DNA from: Flavobacteriaceae bacterium
GTDB lineage: Bacteria; Bacteroidota; Bacteroidia; Flavobacteriales; Flavobacteriaceae
Direction: 5' to 3'
NCBI GenBank assembly: GCA_031277535.1
Contig: JAITMD010000002.1
Location: 18,438-82,437 of the forward strand
DNA length: 64,000 bases
Shown here: positions 26,811-35,906 of the stretch, piece by piece
Numbering within the stretch: the stretch's first letter is position 1
Layout: every line of letters starts with the position of its first letter
Position numbers and translations under genes: made by a program
Notes under the pieces: generated by a model
Told to the model about the DNA's origin: nothing
Databases searched by the model: none
Seen by the model: the letters and a program-made list of their open reading frames with translations, nothing else

Positions 26811-27582
26811 GTTGATCTTCTTTTTTTAGTTTTACTTGATGTAATATTCCTGTATAATCACAACCAATCCACAAGATTTTGTTTTTCCGATCAACAGTCA
26901 AAGCCTCAGCTTTCTGTACAAAGGGAATGTCCTGTTCATACAGTAGTTTACCATTTAAAGCGTACTGATAAATCTTTTGACCTTTTGAATTGGCAATCCA
27001 TAGCGTATGATCAGTTGAGTCATAAAATAAATCAGACAAATAACCAACGTAATCTAAGTCAAAAGAGGTTAGTGAATTTGTTTTTATCGCATATTTAAAT
27101 ATACGTTTTGGTGCAAACTGATTGCCTATATACAGGGTGTCTTGTCCAAAAGCAATTGCTTCTAAACCTTTGTTTCTTTTGAGATTAGGAATCTTAATTT
27201 TCAGGTACGAATCCAGTTTTTTAGTGTCTTTGTTGTACTTTTTTACCTTCATCTGTTGCTCATCCACTACATAAATATCTCCTTTAATAGGATCAATAGT
27301 TATACCTTCTAAGTCACCTCCCTTTTTGTATAATCGTTCTAAAATATTGCCCTTTTGATCTATTTTATAGATTTTTCCATAATCACTTACAGCGTAGAAG
27401 TTTGTTTTGGTTTCGTCATAAATTAAACCACTAAATCCTTTGATTGCTGTTTGATAACGGGCAATTTCATCTTGTTGTTGAATAGCTAAATAACCTTCAA
27501 GAGCCTTTTGGGCTCTTGAAGGTGTATGAAATAAAACGAATAGCATAAGAAATATGCCACTCCAAGTTTTGTGAATTACCAA
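26800..27582 (-). CDS. SdiA-regulated-type beta-propeller, secreted
   Basis: 260 residues. A signal peptide (1-25, PSRAQ) and repeats such as FSGLIYDETKTNFYAVSDYGKIYKID, DLEGITIDPIKGDIYVVDE and KAEALTVDRKNKILWIGCD, the layout of the SdiA-regulated / phytase-like propeller family. Proteins of this fold include extracellular phosphoesterases, but the usual acidic metal sites are only partly visible. Overlaps the CYTH gene by 7 bp and the SLC13 gene by 11 bp. Probably periplasmic or outer-membrane associated. Confidence 0.75.
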   Translation of the reverse strand: MVIHKTWSGIFLMLFVLFHTPSRAQKALEGYLAIQQQDEIARYQTAIKGFSGLIYDETKTNFYAVSDYGKIYKIDQKGNILERLYKKGGDLEGITIDPIKGDIYVVDEQQMKVKKYNKDTKKLDSYLKIKIPNLKRNKGLEAIAFGQDTLYIGNQFAPKRIFKYAIKTNSLTSFDLDYVGYLSDLFYDSTDHTLWIANSKGQKIYQYALNGKLLYEQDIPFVQKAEALTVDRKNKILWIGCDYTGILHQVKLKKEDQHDR

Positions 27583-28043
27583 TTTTTATAAGGGTTTTTC
27601 ATTAACATTGAATTGTAGTATTTAACCTGACCTGTTACTTCTTCACCCAACCAAGTTGGTTTAGCAAAAACAGTATTCACATCAGGTACTTCTAACTCAG
27701 CAACAGTTAAGCCCTCATTGTCTCCGTGAAATTCATCTACTTCATAGACAAAGCCTTCTATATTTGCTAAGTGACGTACTTTATCTATTACTCCAGGCTC
27801 ACATATTTTTAGCAAGTCATTAGCTTCTTCTACAGAAATTTCTTTTTCCCATTCATAACGACTTAATCCAGCGTCTGTTCCTATCCCTTTTATTGTAATA
27901 AAGCCTTGAGTATCTTTTACTCGTATACGCACTGTTCGTTCTGGAACAGAACTAAGGTACCCTTGCACAATACGTGTGCTCTTAAAAACATCTTTTTTAA
28001 AGTCTCCTTTTACTAAGAATTTGTGTTCTATCTCTTGTGCCAT
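27576..28043 (-). CDS. CYTH-domain protein (triphosphate tunnel enzyme)
   Basis: 155 residues, the whole being one CYTH domain. The EIEHKF motif (4-9) fits the ExExK signature. Later parts are VRIRVKDTQGFITIKG, RYEWEKEIS and VYEVDEFHGDNEGLTVAELEVP, where the paired acidic and basic residues line the tunnel. CYTH enzymes hydrolyse triphosphate or short polyphosphate, or make cAMP. Cytoplasmic: no signal peptide. Two bp from the upstream CYTH-like gene. Confidence 0.9.
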   Translation of the reverse strand: MAQEIEHKFLVKGDFKKDVFKSTRIVQGYLSSVPERTVRIRVKDTQGFITIKGIGTDAGLSRYEWEKEISVEEANDLLKICEPGVIDKVRHLANIEGFVYEVDEFHGDNEGLTVAELEVPDVNTVFAKPTWLGEEVTGQVKYYNSMLMKNPYKNW

Positions 28044-28045
28044 AA

Positions 28046-28690
28046 TTAATTTGCTAAAGGTTTATTAATCATTCCAATCACTCGTTTGATTGCTTGTAGG
28101 TAGTTGATGTTTTCTACTCCTGTTAATCCGGTATCTTGTAGTGTTTTTTTAATATCTTCTATTTCAGTAGATTCACTATTGATACTTACTACTTTGGCTC
28201 CGTTGATTAGTACATTGGCAACTTCACATAAAGTATCGTTTACCATATAACCAAAGCGTTGCTTATGCACCTTTACAGCAGCTAAGTCTGGATGAGCTTC
28301 CACCATAGCAATAAATTCTTCATAAGTATAAGTGTCTTTTGTTAGGGTAGGGAATTCTACCATAAAAGCAGGAATTACTTCTTTTTCTAACACTTCTTTG
28401 CTAATTGGAAATTCTCCTTTCATCAATGGATTCCATTGCTCTAAACCATCTACAGCTTGTATAAAAGTTTTGATGTCCATTTTCCCATCTCTGATCTTGG
28501 TATTATTAATATCGTTCTTACTTGATAAGATATATATTTCATCGCTGTGGCGTTCCCAAACTTTTTCAGGTATAGGCATAGACAATCTTGCCATTCTTTG
28601 GTGAGCTTGATCAAAGTTTTGACCAAAGGATCTAAACTCAAAACGAGGTTTTGATATTTCTCCAATTTCAAATTTCTCTTTCTTTTCCAT
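28046..28690 (-). CDS. Divergent CYTH-like protein
   Basis: 214 residues with FEFRSFGQNF near the start, EIYILSSKNDINNTKIRDGKMDIKTF, and in the second half VKVHKQRFGYMVNDTLCEVANVLINGAKVVSINSESTEI. The order (beta strand with paired Arg/Lys, KxRxxRF-like part, then xCEVAxVxxxGxK) resembles the CYTH/TTM barrel. The N-terminal ExExK is weak (EFRSF), so it may be an inactive or altered partner of the neighbouring CYTH enzyme. This relation is my reading. Confidence 0.55.
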   Translation of the reverse strand: MEKKEKFEIGEISKPRFEFRSFGQNFDQAHQRMARLSMPIPEKVWERHSDEIYILSSKNDINNTKIRDGKMDIKTFIQAVDGLEQWNPLMKGEFPISKEVLEKEVIPAFMVEFPTLTKDTYTYEEFIAMVEAHPDLAAVKVHKQRFGYMVNDTLCEVANVLINGAKVVSINSESTEIEDIKKTLQDTGLTGVENINYLQAIKRVIGMINKPLAN

Positions 28691-28695
28691 AGTAA

Positions 28696-29811
28696 TTATT
28701 TTTGAGGGATAGCATCCCCTGTTTTAGCATTTTTTCCTCCAATTGTTGGAGTAGCAAGTTTCCATTCTCCATCTGCATTAGGTATGCGTTGGTATGAATT
28801 TGGTGCTGTGTCACTGATTGTACCTCCTAAGTTAGCTTCGTCTCCTCTTAAAAATATGCCTAAAGAAGCATTGTTTGGATCTGTTAATTCAAACTTTAAA
28901 GCTTGCTTCGCTGAGATACCAGCATTTCCTGATAAATTAGGATTATTAGGGTTTTTCTGAATAACAACAATGTATTCACCTGGTTTTATTACACCACTAT
29001 CAGCAGTTCCTGTCCACCATTCTGTATTGTTTTTCAACAGTTTTAACCCTGCTAATGATAGAGTTTCTGTACCATTATTGTACAGCTCCACAGATTTACT
29101 ATTACCATCTATTTCGTTTAATACTATTTTAGTGTAGTCAATAGGTGTAACCCCCACAGTATATGCTTGTTCTTTAGATTTGGTTTTTATGTTATTAACA
29201 TTGATTACCGTAATGTAGAACTCCACATTTGTATTGTCTGCTTGTTTAGGTATAATAGCGCTATAAGTGTCTTTAGCTCCTAATTGCATAGGAATAGTTG
29301 TACCTACATTTTTTATAGTATAAGTTAATGTTACTGATGTAATTCCCTTTGCGTCTTTAATAATTGAAGTTACTTTTACATCGTCTTTTGAGGTAACTGT
29401 TTTTGGATCAATAGTTATAGATTCAATAACAGCAGGTACTTCATTAGCATTTTCCACTTTGTAAGTTTGCGCCTTTGATGTTGTTGTTATATTACTACTG
29501 TTGATTGCACTTACTGTAAATTCTACTTTTGCCTGACCTTTTTGAGCAGGAATAATAGCAGTATATGTGTTTTTTGCACTAAGTTTCATATCTAAACTAA
29601 ATTTTTCAGCATCTACTGAATAGTTTAGTTTCACGTTTTGTACACCAATTAAATCTGTTACAATAGCCGTTACTGTTACAGCATCTTCAGAAGTTACTGT
29701 TTTAGGTAGGTAAGTTACTGATGCAATAGTAGCTGGTCCTTCAAAAACTTCATCTTTTACACATGATGATAGTCCAATTAGAATGAAGAATAGGATAAAT
29801 ATTTTTTTCAT
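28696..29811 (-). CDS. Lipoprotein with two Ig-like repeats and a lamin-tail domain
   Basis: 371 residues. Lipobox LSSC with Cys17. Two similar beta-domains follow (about 27-120 and 128-220), each starting with a ITxxPKTVTSxDxVxVT motif and ending in KAQTYKVEN or KEQAYTVGV. Residues about 228-371 form a lamin-tail domain: KIVLNEIDGNSKSVELYNNGTETLSLAGLKL. Lamin-tail domains in bacteria stand on secreted proteins, often beside CotH or phosphate-related genes. Located between the porin and the CYTH-like gene. Surface or periplasmic anchoring function is inferred. Confidence 0.8.
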   Translation of the reverse strand: MKKIFILFFILIGLSSCVKDEVFEGPATIASVTYLPKTVTSEDAVTVTAIVTDLIGVQNVKLNYSVDAEKFSLDMKLSAKNTYTAIIPAQKGQAKVEFTVSAINSSNITTTSKAQTYKVENANEVPAVIESITIDPKTVTSKDDVKVTSIIKDAKGITSVTLTYTIKNVGTTIPMQLGAKDTYSAIIPKQADNTNVEFYITVINVNNIKTKSKEQAYTVGVTPIDYTKIVLNEIDGNSKSVELYNNGTETLSLAGLKLLKNNTEWWTGTADSGVIKPGEYIVVIQKNPNNPNLSGNAGISAKQALKFELTDPNNASLGIFLRGDEANLGGTISDTAPNSYQRIPNADGEWKLATPTIGGKNAKTGDAIPQK

Positions 29812-29822
29812 AAGAACAATTA

Positions 29823-31205
29823 TTAGAATACAATTTCAACTCTGAAAGCCAACATACTATAGTCAACTCCTCCTTTGTTTTTTGATTCAACTACTTTAGT
29901 AGAATCTGTTGTAGGAATACCATTTACATCATGTCCTACTAATAGTTTTCCTTTTCCATTAGCATAGCGATCGTTGTTGTTGTATTGATAATTTAAAACT
30001 AACTTCACATTGTTGTTTACATAATAGTTAAGTCCTAAAGTATATGCCTCTGCAGAACCTCCATAAATATCTTTTGTATTTAGGTTAAGGTAATCATAGC
30101 GGAAAGCTACTTCTACATCTCCCCATTTACGTCCTCTTTCTACTTGAGAGAATTTACCTCCCCAATAATCATAATGTTGTTTACCTCCAAACAATAAGTA
30201 ACTACCTTGGAAATAATGTCCTTTAAAGTTTTTAGTACTTTTATCTACTGTAGCTGGCGCATCAGACTTAATATGTGTGTCGTTCTGAATATAAGCAGCT
30301 TCTAAACGCAGTCCTTTGTATGACCCTGCCAATTCGAAAGTATAAAGTAAATCATAGTCCACATCAGAAATAACACCTGTATCTAAATACTTTTTGCGAT
30401 TGATAGAAGTACTGTTTCTTGTGCTAAAACGAGAACCACCGTATTTTGCAGGATCCACATCTGTTTTAGGTTCACGATAAGAGAATCCAGTACCTATGTG
30501 TAAGGCAATATCTTTGTAGTTGTATAAAGGTTGAAAAGTAATTTTACCTGTATATGACATACCTTGGTTTCTACCGTAGTCTTTGTTGTTGTTATCTACA
30601 TAATCAGCAATTTCTCCATCTTCAATTGCTTGAAAGAATATTCCTCCAGAGGCATACAACCAGTCTTTTTGATATTTTGCATTAAAACCTAACGAGCGAG
30701 AAGGAGCAAGAGCTTGTGCTGCCATTGGGCGTTCCATAAATTGTTGGTAACGAGAAGAAGTATTACGTGCCAAAGAGAAATTCTCTTTAAAGTTACCCGC
30801 TTGCAATTCTAAGTTAGAAAAACCTTCGTATCGAATAATAGCGTCTTTTAATTCTAATTTACCATCAGCAAAGTTAACGTCCAGCTCTCCATACCAATCT
30901 TTTGTTACATAAGTTTTAATAGCTGCTCTCGCACGTCTAATACGAGCCCCATTACCTATTGGATCATAGTCTTTGTCTTGTCCCCAAAAAGCAGCAGCAT
31001 CCATATTAATTCGGAAATCAAACCATAGTTTGTATTGTTCATCTGCCGACTCAAAAGTTAATATACCATTTCGGGCTTCTGTGTGCAATGGTACTCTTTC
31101 TACTTCTATACCATACTGATTTAATCGGATAGAGTCTTTCGAAACTTGCGCGTAGCTGCATACCCCAGCAGCCAAGAGCGATAGTGTAAGTAACGACTTA
31201 TTCAT
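29823..31205 (-). CDS. Phosphate-selective-type porin (OprO/OprP family)
   Basis: 460 residues. Signal peptide 1-20 (CSYAQ). Typical porin parts: FDFRINMDAAAFWGQDKDY, GARIRRARAAIKTYVTKDWYGELDVNFADGKLELKDAIIRY, LQAGNFKENFSLARNTSSRYQQFMERPMA, and a C-terminal FRVEIVF ending in Phe as barrels do. The RIRRAR and FKENFSLARNTSS parts are the usual anion-porin signatures. It should form a trimeric outer-membrane channel for phosphate or polyphosphate. First gene of a seven-gene operon. Confidence 0.85.
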   Translation of the reverse strand: MNKSLLTLSLLAAGVCSYAQVSKDSIRLNQYGIEVERVPLHTEARNGILTFESADEQYKLWFDFRINMDAAAFWGQDKDYDPIGNGARIRRARAAIKTYVTKDWYGELDVNFADGKLELKDAIIRYEGFSNLELQAGNFKENFSLARNTSSRYQQFMERPMAAQALAPSRSLGFNAKYQKDWLYASGGIFFQAIEDGEIADYVDNNNKDYGRNQGMSYTGKITFQPLYNYKDIALHIGTGFSYREPKTDVDPAKYGGSRFSTRNSTSINRKKYLDTGVISDVDYDLLYTFELAGSYKGLRLEAAYIQNDTHIKSDAPATVDKSTKNFKGHYFQGSYLLFGGKQHYDYWGGKFSQVERGRKWGDVEVAFRYDYLNLNTKDIYGGSAEAYTLGLNYYVNNNVKLVLNYQYNNNDRYANGKGKLLVGHDVNGIPTTDSTKVVESKNKGGVDYSMLAFRVEIVF

Positions 31206-31680
31206 AGCTTTATAAGTATAAGAATATATGTAAGCAGCATTGGTCTTATTTTGCTTACTGACATGTATTTATTAATATTTAACTTAAAGTTACGAATAAT
31301 TAGCGAATACTTTTTTTTGGTTTTATTCTAAAAAAGCTTTATTTTCTATAGTAATAATGTTTGTGTTGAAATAATGCATTCGATTTTTGTTGCTGAAAAA
31401 GTGTTTTTACTGTCTTTTTTATAAGTATTTCTTTGAAAAATAAACTTAGTAATTTTAAGTATATTCTATGGGTGTTTTAGAGGTGAGAAGTCTTTAGGTG
31501 TACAATCTTGTAGAGAAACTATATTTTCTATCATAGCTTGCTTAAAAGTGTTCTATATAAGCAAGTCTGATTAAAATATGGATATAGAAATAAAATATCA
31601 TAGTAGTGCAATCTAATCTTTTTCATCCAAGGTATTGCAAGTCACCGGAGAGGAGTAACGTTAAATAAAATAAACAGAGT
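31206..31680. promoter_or_regulatory. Promoter region of the porin operon
   Basis: A 0.48-kb AT-rich gap. Only a weak inverted repeat is seen (CTTGCTTA/TAAGCAAG, 31537-31544, 31558-31565). No pho-box-like repeat was recognised by eye. Confidence 0.4.
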
Positions 31681-32181
31681 TTATAGTTTTTCACCAAGGG
31701 CTCTTAGCATTTCAATTGGAGATAAGAAAGTTACATTAAAATGATTACATGGTTCGGGTATTTTTATTTTATTCCTTCGTAAAGGTTGACTCACTTCGTG
31801 TGTTACAATAGTTAGCTTATGCTGTTTGGCATAAGCAATTAGCCAAGGATCAGCTAAATCTGTGGTTAAGAATTCTTCTATTGCACCTTGTGTAAATTGA
31901 GTGTTAGTACCAGTCCAAATAGCGATTTCAGCATATGCAGAAGCACAAGTGGTTGTGTTTGCAAAGAAGTCTTTAGGTAAAATATCTTCGCACCATTCAG
32001 ACAGTAAATCAGGGTTATTGGTTTCACATAGTTCTTTTTTAACTTTATCTATACTACCGATAATTCCCTTATTAGATAGGTCTATTAATTTATTCCAAAA
32101 ACTTGGTACAACATCAAATGGATAATGCATCCGATGGGCTTGTATAAAAATATTGCTGTCTAATAAATACTTTACTTCCAT
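31681..32181 (-). CDS. PIN-domain toxin (DUF4411)
   Basis: 166 residues. KYLLDSNIFIQAHRMHYPFDVVPSFW at the start is the DUF4411 signature and carries the first PIN acidic residue (Asp8). Acidic residues later (ELCE near 50, DLADPW near 110, SxE motifs) complete a possible Mg site for RNase. It follows the ImmA/IrrE gene by one base. DUF4411 PIN proteins are predicted toxins paired with COG2856-type proteins. The partner downstream context (its antitoxin) is the adjacent gene. Confidence 0.85.
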   Translation of the reverse strand: MEVKYLLDSNIFIQAHRMHYPFDVVPSFWNKLIDLSNKGIIGSIDKVKKELCETNNPDLLSEWCEDILPKDFFANTTTCASAYAEIAIWTGTNTQFTQGAIEEFLTTDLADPWLIAYAKQHKLTIVTHEVSQPLRRNKIKIPEPCNHFNVTFLSPIEMLRALGEKL

Positions 32182-32182
32182 A

Positions 32183-33319
32183 TTAATACAGATATTCAGT
32201 TACAAATTTGTTGTAGGTATCACCTTTCATATTCGTTAGTTTATAGGCATCTCGATATAAAAGTTTGTTCTCTCGTACAGCATTATTTACAAAAGTTGCA
32301 AAGCGTGGACTAATTCTTTTTTTCGTTGTAGCATAGAAATCACCACCAGGACCTTGTTTGCTCTTTTTATTTCTAAAAGCATCCATATATTGATTATAGA
32401 AGGTTAGAAATTGCTGGAAACTAATACACTTTAAATCGAGTGCACGACGACTTATTACAATGGGGCTAACTTTAAAAAGTTTGCTCAGTGTTTGAAAGTT
32501 TTGAGTTATTGCCCATTCTTGTAAAAATAGTTGCTCTGGAACTAATAGTTCTGCTGCTACTTTATCACATAATAGCTCTATAGGGTCATTAGCAGGTAGT
32601 AGATTACTATTGTCAAATCCAGCGCTTTCCCCTAACCAAATATGAGCTAATTCATGCATAATAGTAAACATTTGAGCTGCTTTGGCATCTGTAGCGTTGA
32701 TGAATAGGAAAGGAGCTTTTTTATTAACTAAAACAAAGCCTCTACATTCACTTACATCGATTACACGATGCGTATTCGTTCCTACAATGCCATTAAAAGT
32801 AACGATGATGCCTATTTCTTCTATCTTGGTTGTTAGAAAATTGAGGGCTTCTTCCCACGTTTTACACTTGCTTGCCCAATCTTGTTTTAATTGCAATACC
32901 TCTCTAATGTCGGTTACAATATTTTTATAGCTATCTGTAACTTTATACTTCCCAATAAAGCTTAGATTAGGAAAACCTATATCGTCTAAGTATTCAGTAA
33001 GCCAGTTTTGTCTATCCTGAATAATTTGAATTGTATGATATACATTAAGACTTACCTTACTATTAGTTGTTTTTTGTGCAGTTCTAAAAAAAGGAAGAGG
33101 AATAGTTTCAAGCGGGGGAGTTGGTAAAAACATATATCCAAATGGAACATGAACTTTATGTGTAAAGCTCTCTAATTGTTTTACCGTAGGAAATTTATCT
33201 CCTTTTACCCAGCTTTCTACTATAGGATTTTGAATATAAAATTGCTCTAAGCTACTTCCACTACGTAGAATAGCCCATTCTATTAAGTCATTATTTATAT
33301 TTTCAATCCTTGTAGTCAT
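32183..33319 (-). CDS. ImmA/IrrE-family metallopeptidase antitoxin
   Basis: 378 residues. N-terminal HTH-like part (about 1-60, WVKGDKFPTVKQLESFTHKVHVPFGYMFL, the start of which resembles Xre). The zinc motif HELAH at 222-226, with a later ELLCDKVAAELLVP helix, is typical of ImmA/IrrE peptidases. These proteins cleave regulators or act as antitoxins. With the PIN-domain partner the pair fits a known predicted toxin-antitoxin type. Confidence 0.85.
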   Translation of the reverse strand: MTTRIENINNDLIEWAILRSGSSLEQFYIQNPIVESWVKGDKFPTVKQLESFTHKVHVPFGYMFLPTPPLETIPLPFFRTAQKTTNSKVSLNVYHTIQIIQDRQNWLTEYLDDIGFPNLSFIGKYKVTDSYKNIVTDIREVLQLKQDWASKCKTWEEALNFLTTKIEEIGIIVTFNGIVGTNTHRVIDVSECRGFVLVNKKAPFLFINATDAKAAQMFTIMHELAHIWLGESAGFDNSNLLPANDPIELLCDKVAAELLVPEQLFLQEWAITQNFQTLSKLFKVSPIVISRRALDLKCISFQQFLTFYNQYMDAFRNKKSKQGPGGDFYATTKKRISPRFATFVNNAVRENKLLYRDAYKLTNMKGDTYNKFVTEYLY

Positions 33320-33583
33320 ACTGCAAAAATAAGAAATATGTACATGTTTTTAGTCTGTTTGTAGTACAATATACTGATTTTTAATGAAATATTTTAATAA
33401 GGCTATGGAAGAGAGGTGTAGTAAATCGGTCGATTTAAGATTAATAATGCACGTAATTATTCCTCACTATCTGCAACTCTAAAGCTCCTGAATGATAGAG
33501 AATAGAAAATATTTAGTACCTTAGAGGTATTGCAATAAAGAAAGTTCATAGCAATTGAATTTAACTTTTAAAAAACAGACAAG

Positions 33584-34075
33584 ATGAAAAAGAAAATAGC
33601 CTTAACAATTTTATTGATTTTTAGTTTTGCTTACAGCTATGCTTGTAGTTGTGGAATTAGTGGCAATTTTCAAACAGTTTCTAAAGATACAGAGCTTGTT
33701 GCACTGGTAAAAATCAAGAAGTATTTGACGTTTGATCGTCGTTATGGCGAAAGTACTCCCATGTCTATGGAAGTGGAAATTATAGAAACCTTAAAAGGGA
33801 ATACTAAAAGTAAGCGAGTAGTGGTGTGGGGAGACAATGGCATGCTTTGTAGACCTTATGTATCTAACTTTATAAAAGGAGAGTATTACTTTATGGCTTT
33901 AAACTCTGGAGATGAGAAGTATGGGCATAAAGATGAAAAGAGCTCCGATTATGCTATTTCTATTTGTGGGGAGTATTGGATGCACGCCAATATAGATGCT
34001 AAATTGGCAGAAAGTGAGTTTAGTGGTAAAACGAAAAGCATACCATTTAAAGAAATCTTTTCCTACTTTAAGTAA
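33584..34075 (+). CDS. Secreted Cys-rich protein, netrin/TIMP-like candidate
   Basis: 163 residues. Signal peptide 1-20, then ACSCG, the typical Cys-x-Cys start of netrin/TIMP-like modules right after the signal. Later Cys residues lie in GMLCRP and SICGEY. Beta-rich in the middle (MEVEIIETLKGNTKSKRVVVWG). A TIMP-type fold is suggested by the CxC start and OB-like strand pattern; no function is known. Placed just after the toxin-antitoxin pair on the other strand. Confidence 0.6.
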   Translation: MKKKIALTILLIFSFAYSYACSCGISGNFQTVSKDTELVALVKIKKYLTFDRRYGESTPMSMEVEIIETLKGNTKSKRVVVWGDNGMLCRPYVSNFIKGEYYFMALNSGDEKYGHKDEKSSDYAISICGEYWMHANIDAKLAESEFSGKTKSIPFKEIFSYFK

Positions 34076-34114
34076 AGTAGTTACAACGTGTATTAGTAAT
34101 AGAAAAGAAATAAC

Positions 34115-34152
34115 AAATAAGCTCCAAAATCAATTGATTTTGGAGCTTATTT
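34115..34152. terminator. Perfect 38-bp palindrome, probable terminator
   Basis: Perfect 19-bp arms (AAATAAGCTCCAAAATCAA and its complement), 40 bp downstream of the Cys-rich gene. It can fold as a hairpin with no extra loop; the T-rich side suggests a terminator. Confidence 0.6.
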
Positions 34153-34395
34153 GGTTCTGGAAGTACTTCCATTTCATCACTCACTTGCACAAGCCTACTT
34201 AAAAAGGAGTAGTTCTTTTTTGATGCTAAATTTTCAGGTAATAGATTGTTATTCAGTACCGTAGTTTTAATACTGGTTAAATAACTTATGTGTGAGATAT
34301 TTTATGGTTTGTTGTCTCTTATATGGGGTGAATAGAGTGATTGTTATAGGCATCGTGTAATCCGTTTTTAAGGGAGGTATTAGTTGTATGGAAAA

Positions 34396-35127
34396 CTACA
34401 TCCCATTATTCACGTAAATAATGGCGCTTGGATGAAACTCTTTGTGATTAATACATACTTTTTTATGTTCGTTTTGTTTGCGGAAATACCATACCTCGGC
34501 TATCATTACGGTAAAACTATCTTCTAATGTTATTTCTGTTTCCCATTGTTGAGCAGGAATAAGATCATGATCAGTAAAGTGAAGAGAGAAGCTTTTGGTG
34601 TTGGTTCCTCCCGTTTCTTTGAGCGAAGTGCTGATAAGTGTAAAGTCTATTTGGATCTGGGAAGAGTACTCTGGAAAACAGAAGTGATTTTTAGCAGAGA
34701 AGGAATCAATTGTTAGCACTACTTTGTGTTTGTCGATGGTTTGTATCTGTAGCGGAAGCGTACAATATTGGGTATAAGGGCTGTGGGTGTTGAGCTCAAA
34801 ACCTACTAAACCTTGCATATCAGTATTGAAAAAAGTGCGATTGCCTGCTTCAAATTCGCTGTTAAGTGCAAGAAGTTTCTTTCCTAAGGTAGTAAAGCGG
34901 AGAAACAAATTTTTATCGTGATTCTTATAAATCGTTTCACAAATAGCTAACCGAATCGTCTTACAATTTTTTGATGCATATCCAAAGTCTTTTGCCGTCT
35001 GTTTTGTTCTCTTTGTTTGTTTTGGATTTTTTGCTTTCATCTGTAGGATACATGCACCATTTACTACACGAGCAGATAAGGGGCCTATAAGTCCTTTAAT
35101 ATTTCCATTAGGATCAATTTTTGCCAT
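34396..35127 (-). CDS. DUF6266-like protein
   Basis: 243 residues. The start (MAKIDPNGNIKGLIGPLSARV) keeps the glycine-turn of DUF6266 and is followed by a basic KNPKQTKRTKQTAKDFGYASKNCKT segment as in that family. The rest is beta-rich, with TVMIAEVWYFRKQNE and a final PSAIIYVN strand. I recognise the layout rather than a strong motif. It is isolated from the other DUF6266 genes at 0.6-6.4 kb, showing the family is dispersed. Function unknown. Confidence 0.6.
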   Translation of the reverse strand: MAKIDPNGNIKGLIGPLSARVVNGACILQMKAKNPKQTKRTKQTAKDFGYASKNCKTIRLAICETIYKNHDKNLFLRFTTLGKKLLALNSEFEAGNRTFFNTDMQGLVGFELNTHSPYTQYCTLPLQIQTIDKHKVVLTIDSFSAKNHFCFPEYSSQIQIDFTLISTSLKETGGTNTKSFSLHFTDHDLIPAQQWETEITLEDSFTVMIAEVWYFRKQNEHKKVCINHKEFHPSAIIYVNNGM

Positions 35128-35906
35128 AATTATTTCATTTTTAGATTGATATGCTATTTTTTAATTGGTTAATTATTGGTGTGACAAAAAAAAATCAGTT
35201 TGGATTCCATTCTAACTCCATTGATTGTGTTGTTTTAATAGACTCTGTATGGATTCAGAATGGACTTGCAATGGACTTACCGATAAGCAATAGGCTCTAA
35301 TTCAATTTTAATACTTGAGAATTGAAAGTTTTGGTTCATCCTTGAAAGATTTTTAGGCGCTACTATTCTAACTTTTACAAGGGGAAATTAGACAGATTAT
35401 TTAACTTTTTTTGTCCAAACAGGGGTTTTATTTGAATAGTGTAAGCAATAAAAAAAAAGATTTTAAAATGAGTTTATCTATTTGTTAATTAGTGTTTTAG
35501 GTTTGTTTTTTTGCTTTGAAAACAACTTTGATTTCTATAAGAATTGGAAAAAAAAGAGGGTTGTCGTCCATATATGAGACTACAAGTGAACTGGTGACCT
35601 GTTTGGAAGGTTTGGAAAAGGGAAGAAGCTGATATAAATCTTTACTTTTGTATGGTATTTAGGTACTAATTGATAGCTTTTTAAGTGAGTTTAAATTACT
35701 GTTTGATTTAATTTTCATGCATGCATTGATGAAAGATATTCTTTTTTGTAAAAAAAGTTTAGTTTTTAATTAGTTGATTTTTAATGGTTTGAAATATTTT
35801 TTTAAAAAAAATAAAAAATGTGATGCAAGGTTTCCTAAAAAGGGGATTTATATAAATGAGTGCACATCACAAAATAATGTTTCATAACAAGTTAAAAATT
35901 AAAATC
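35128..35906. other. Non-coding gap before the ECF operon
   Basis: A 0.78-kb AT-rich gap with no gene. TACTTTTG at 35643-35650 matches the TAnnTTTG -7 element but without a well-placed TTG. Repeats of ATGGACT/GGATTC in 35200-35275 look accidental. Confidence 0.35.
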
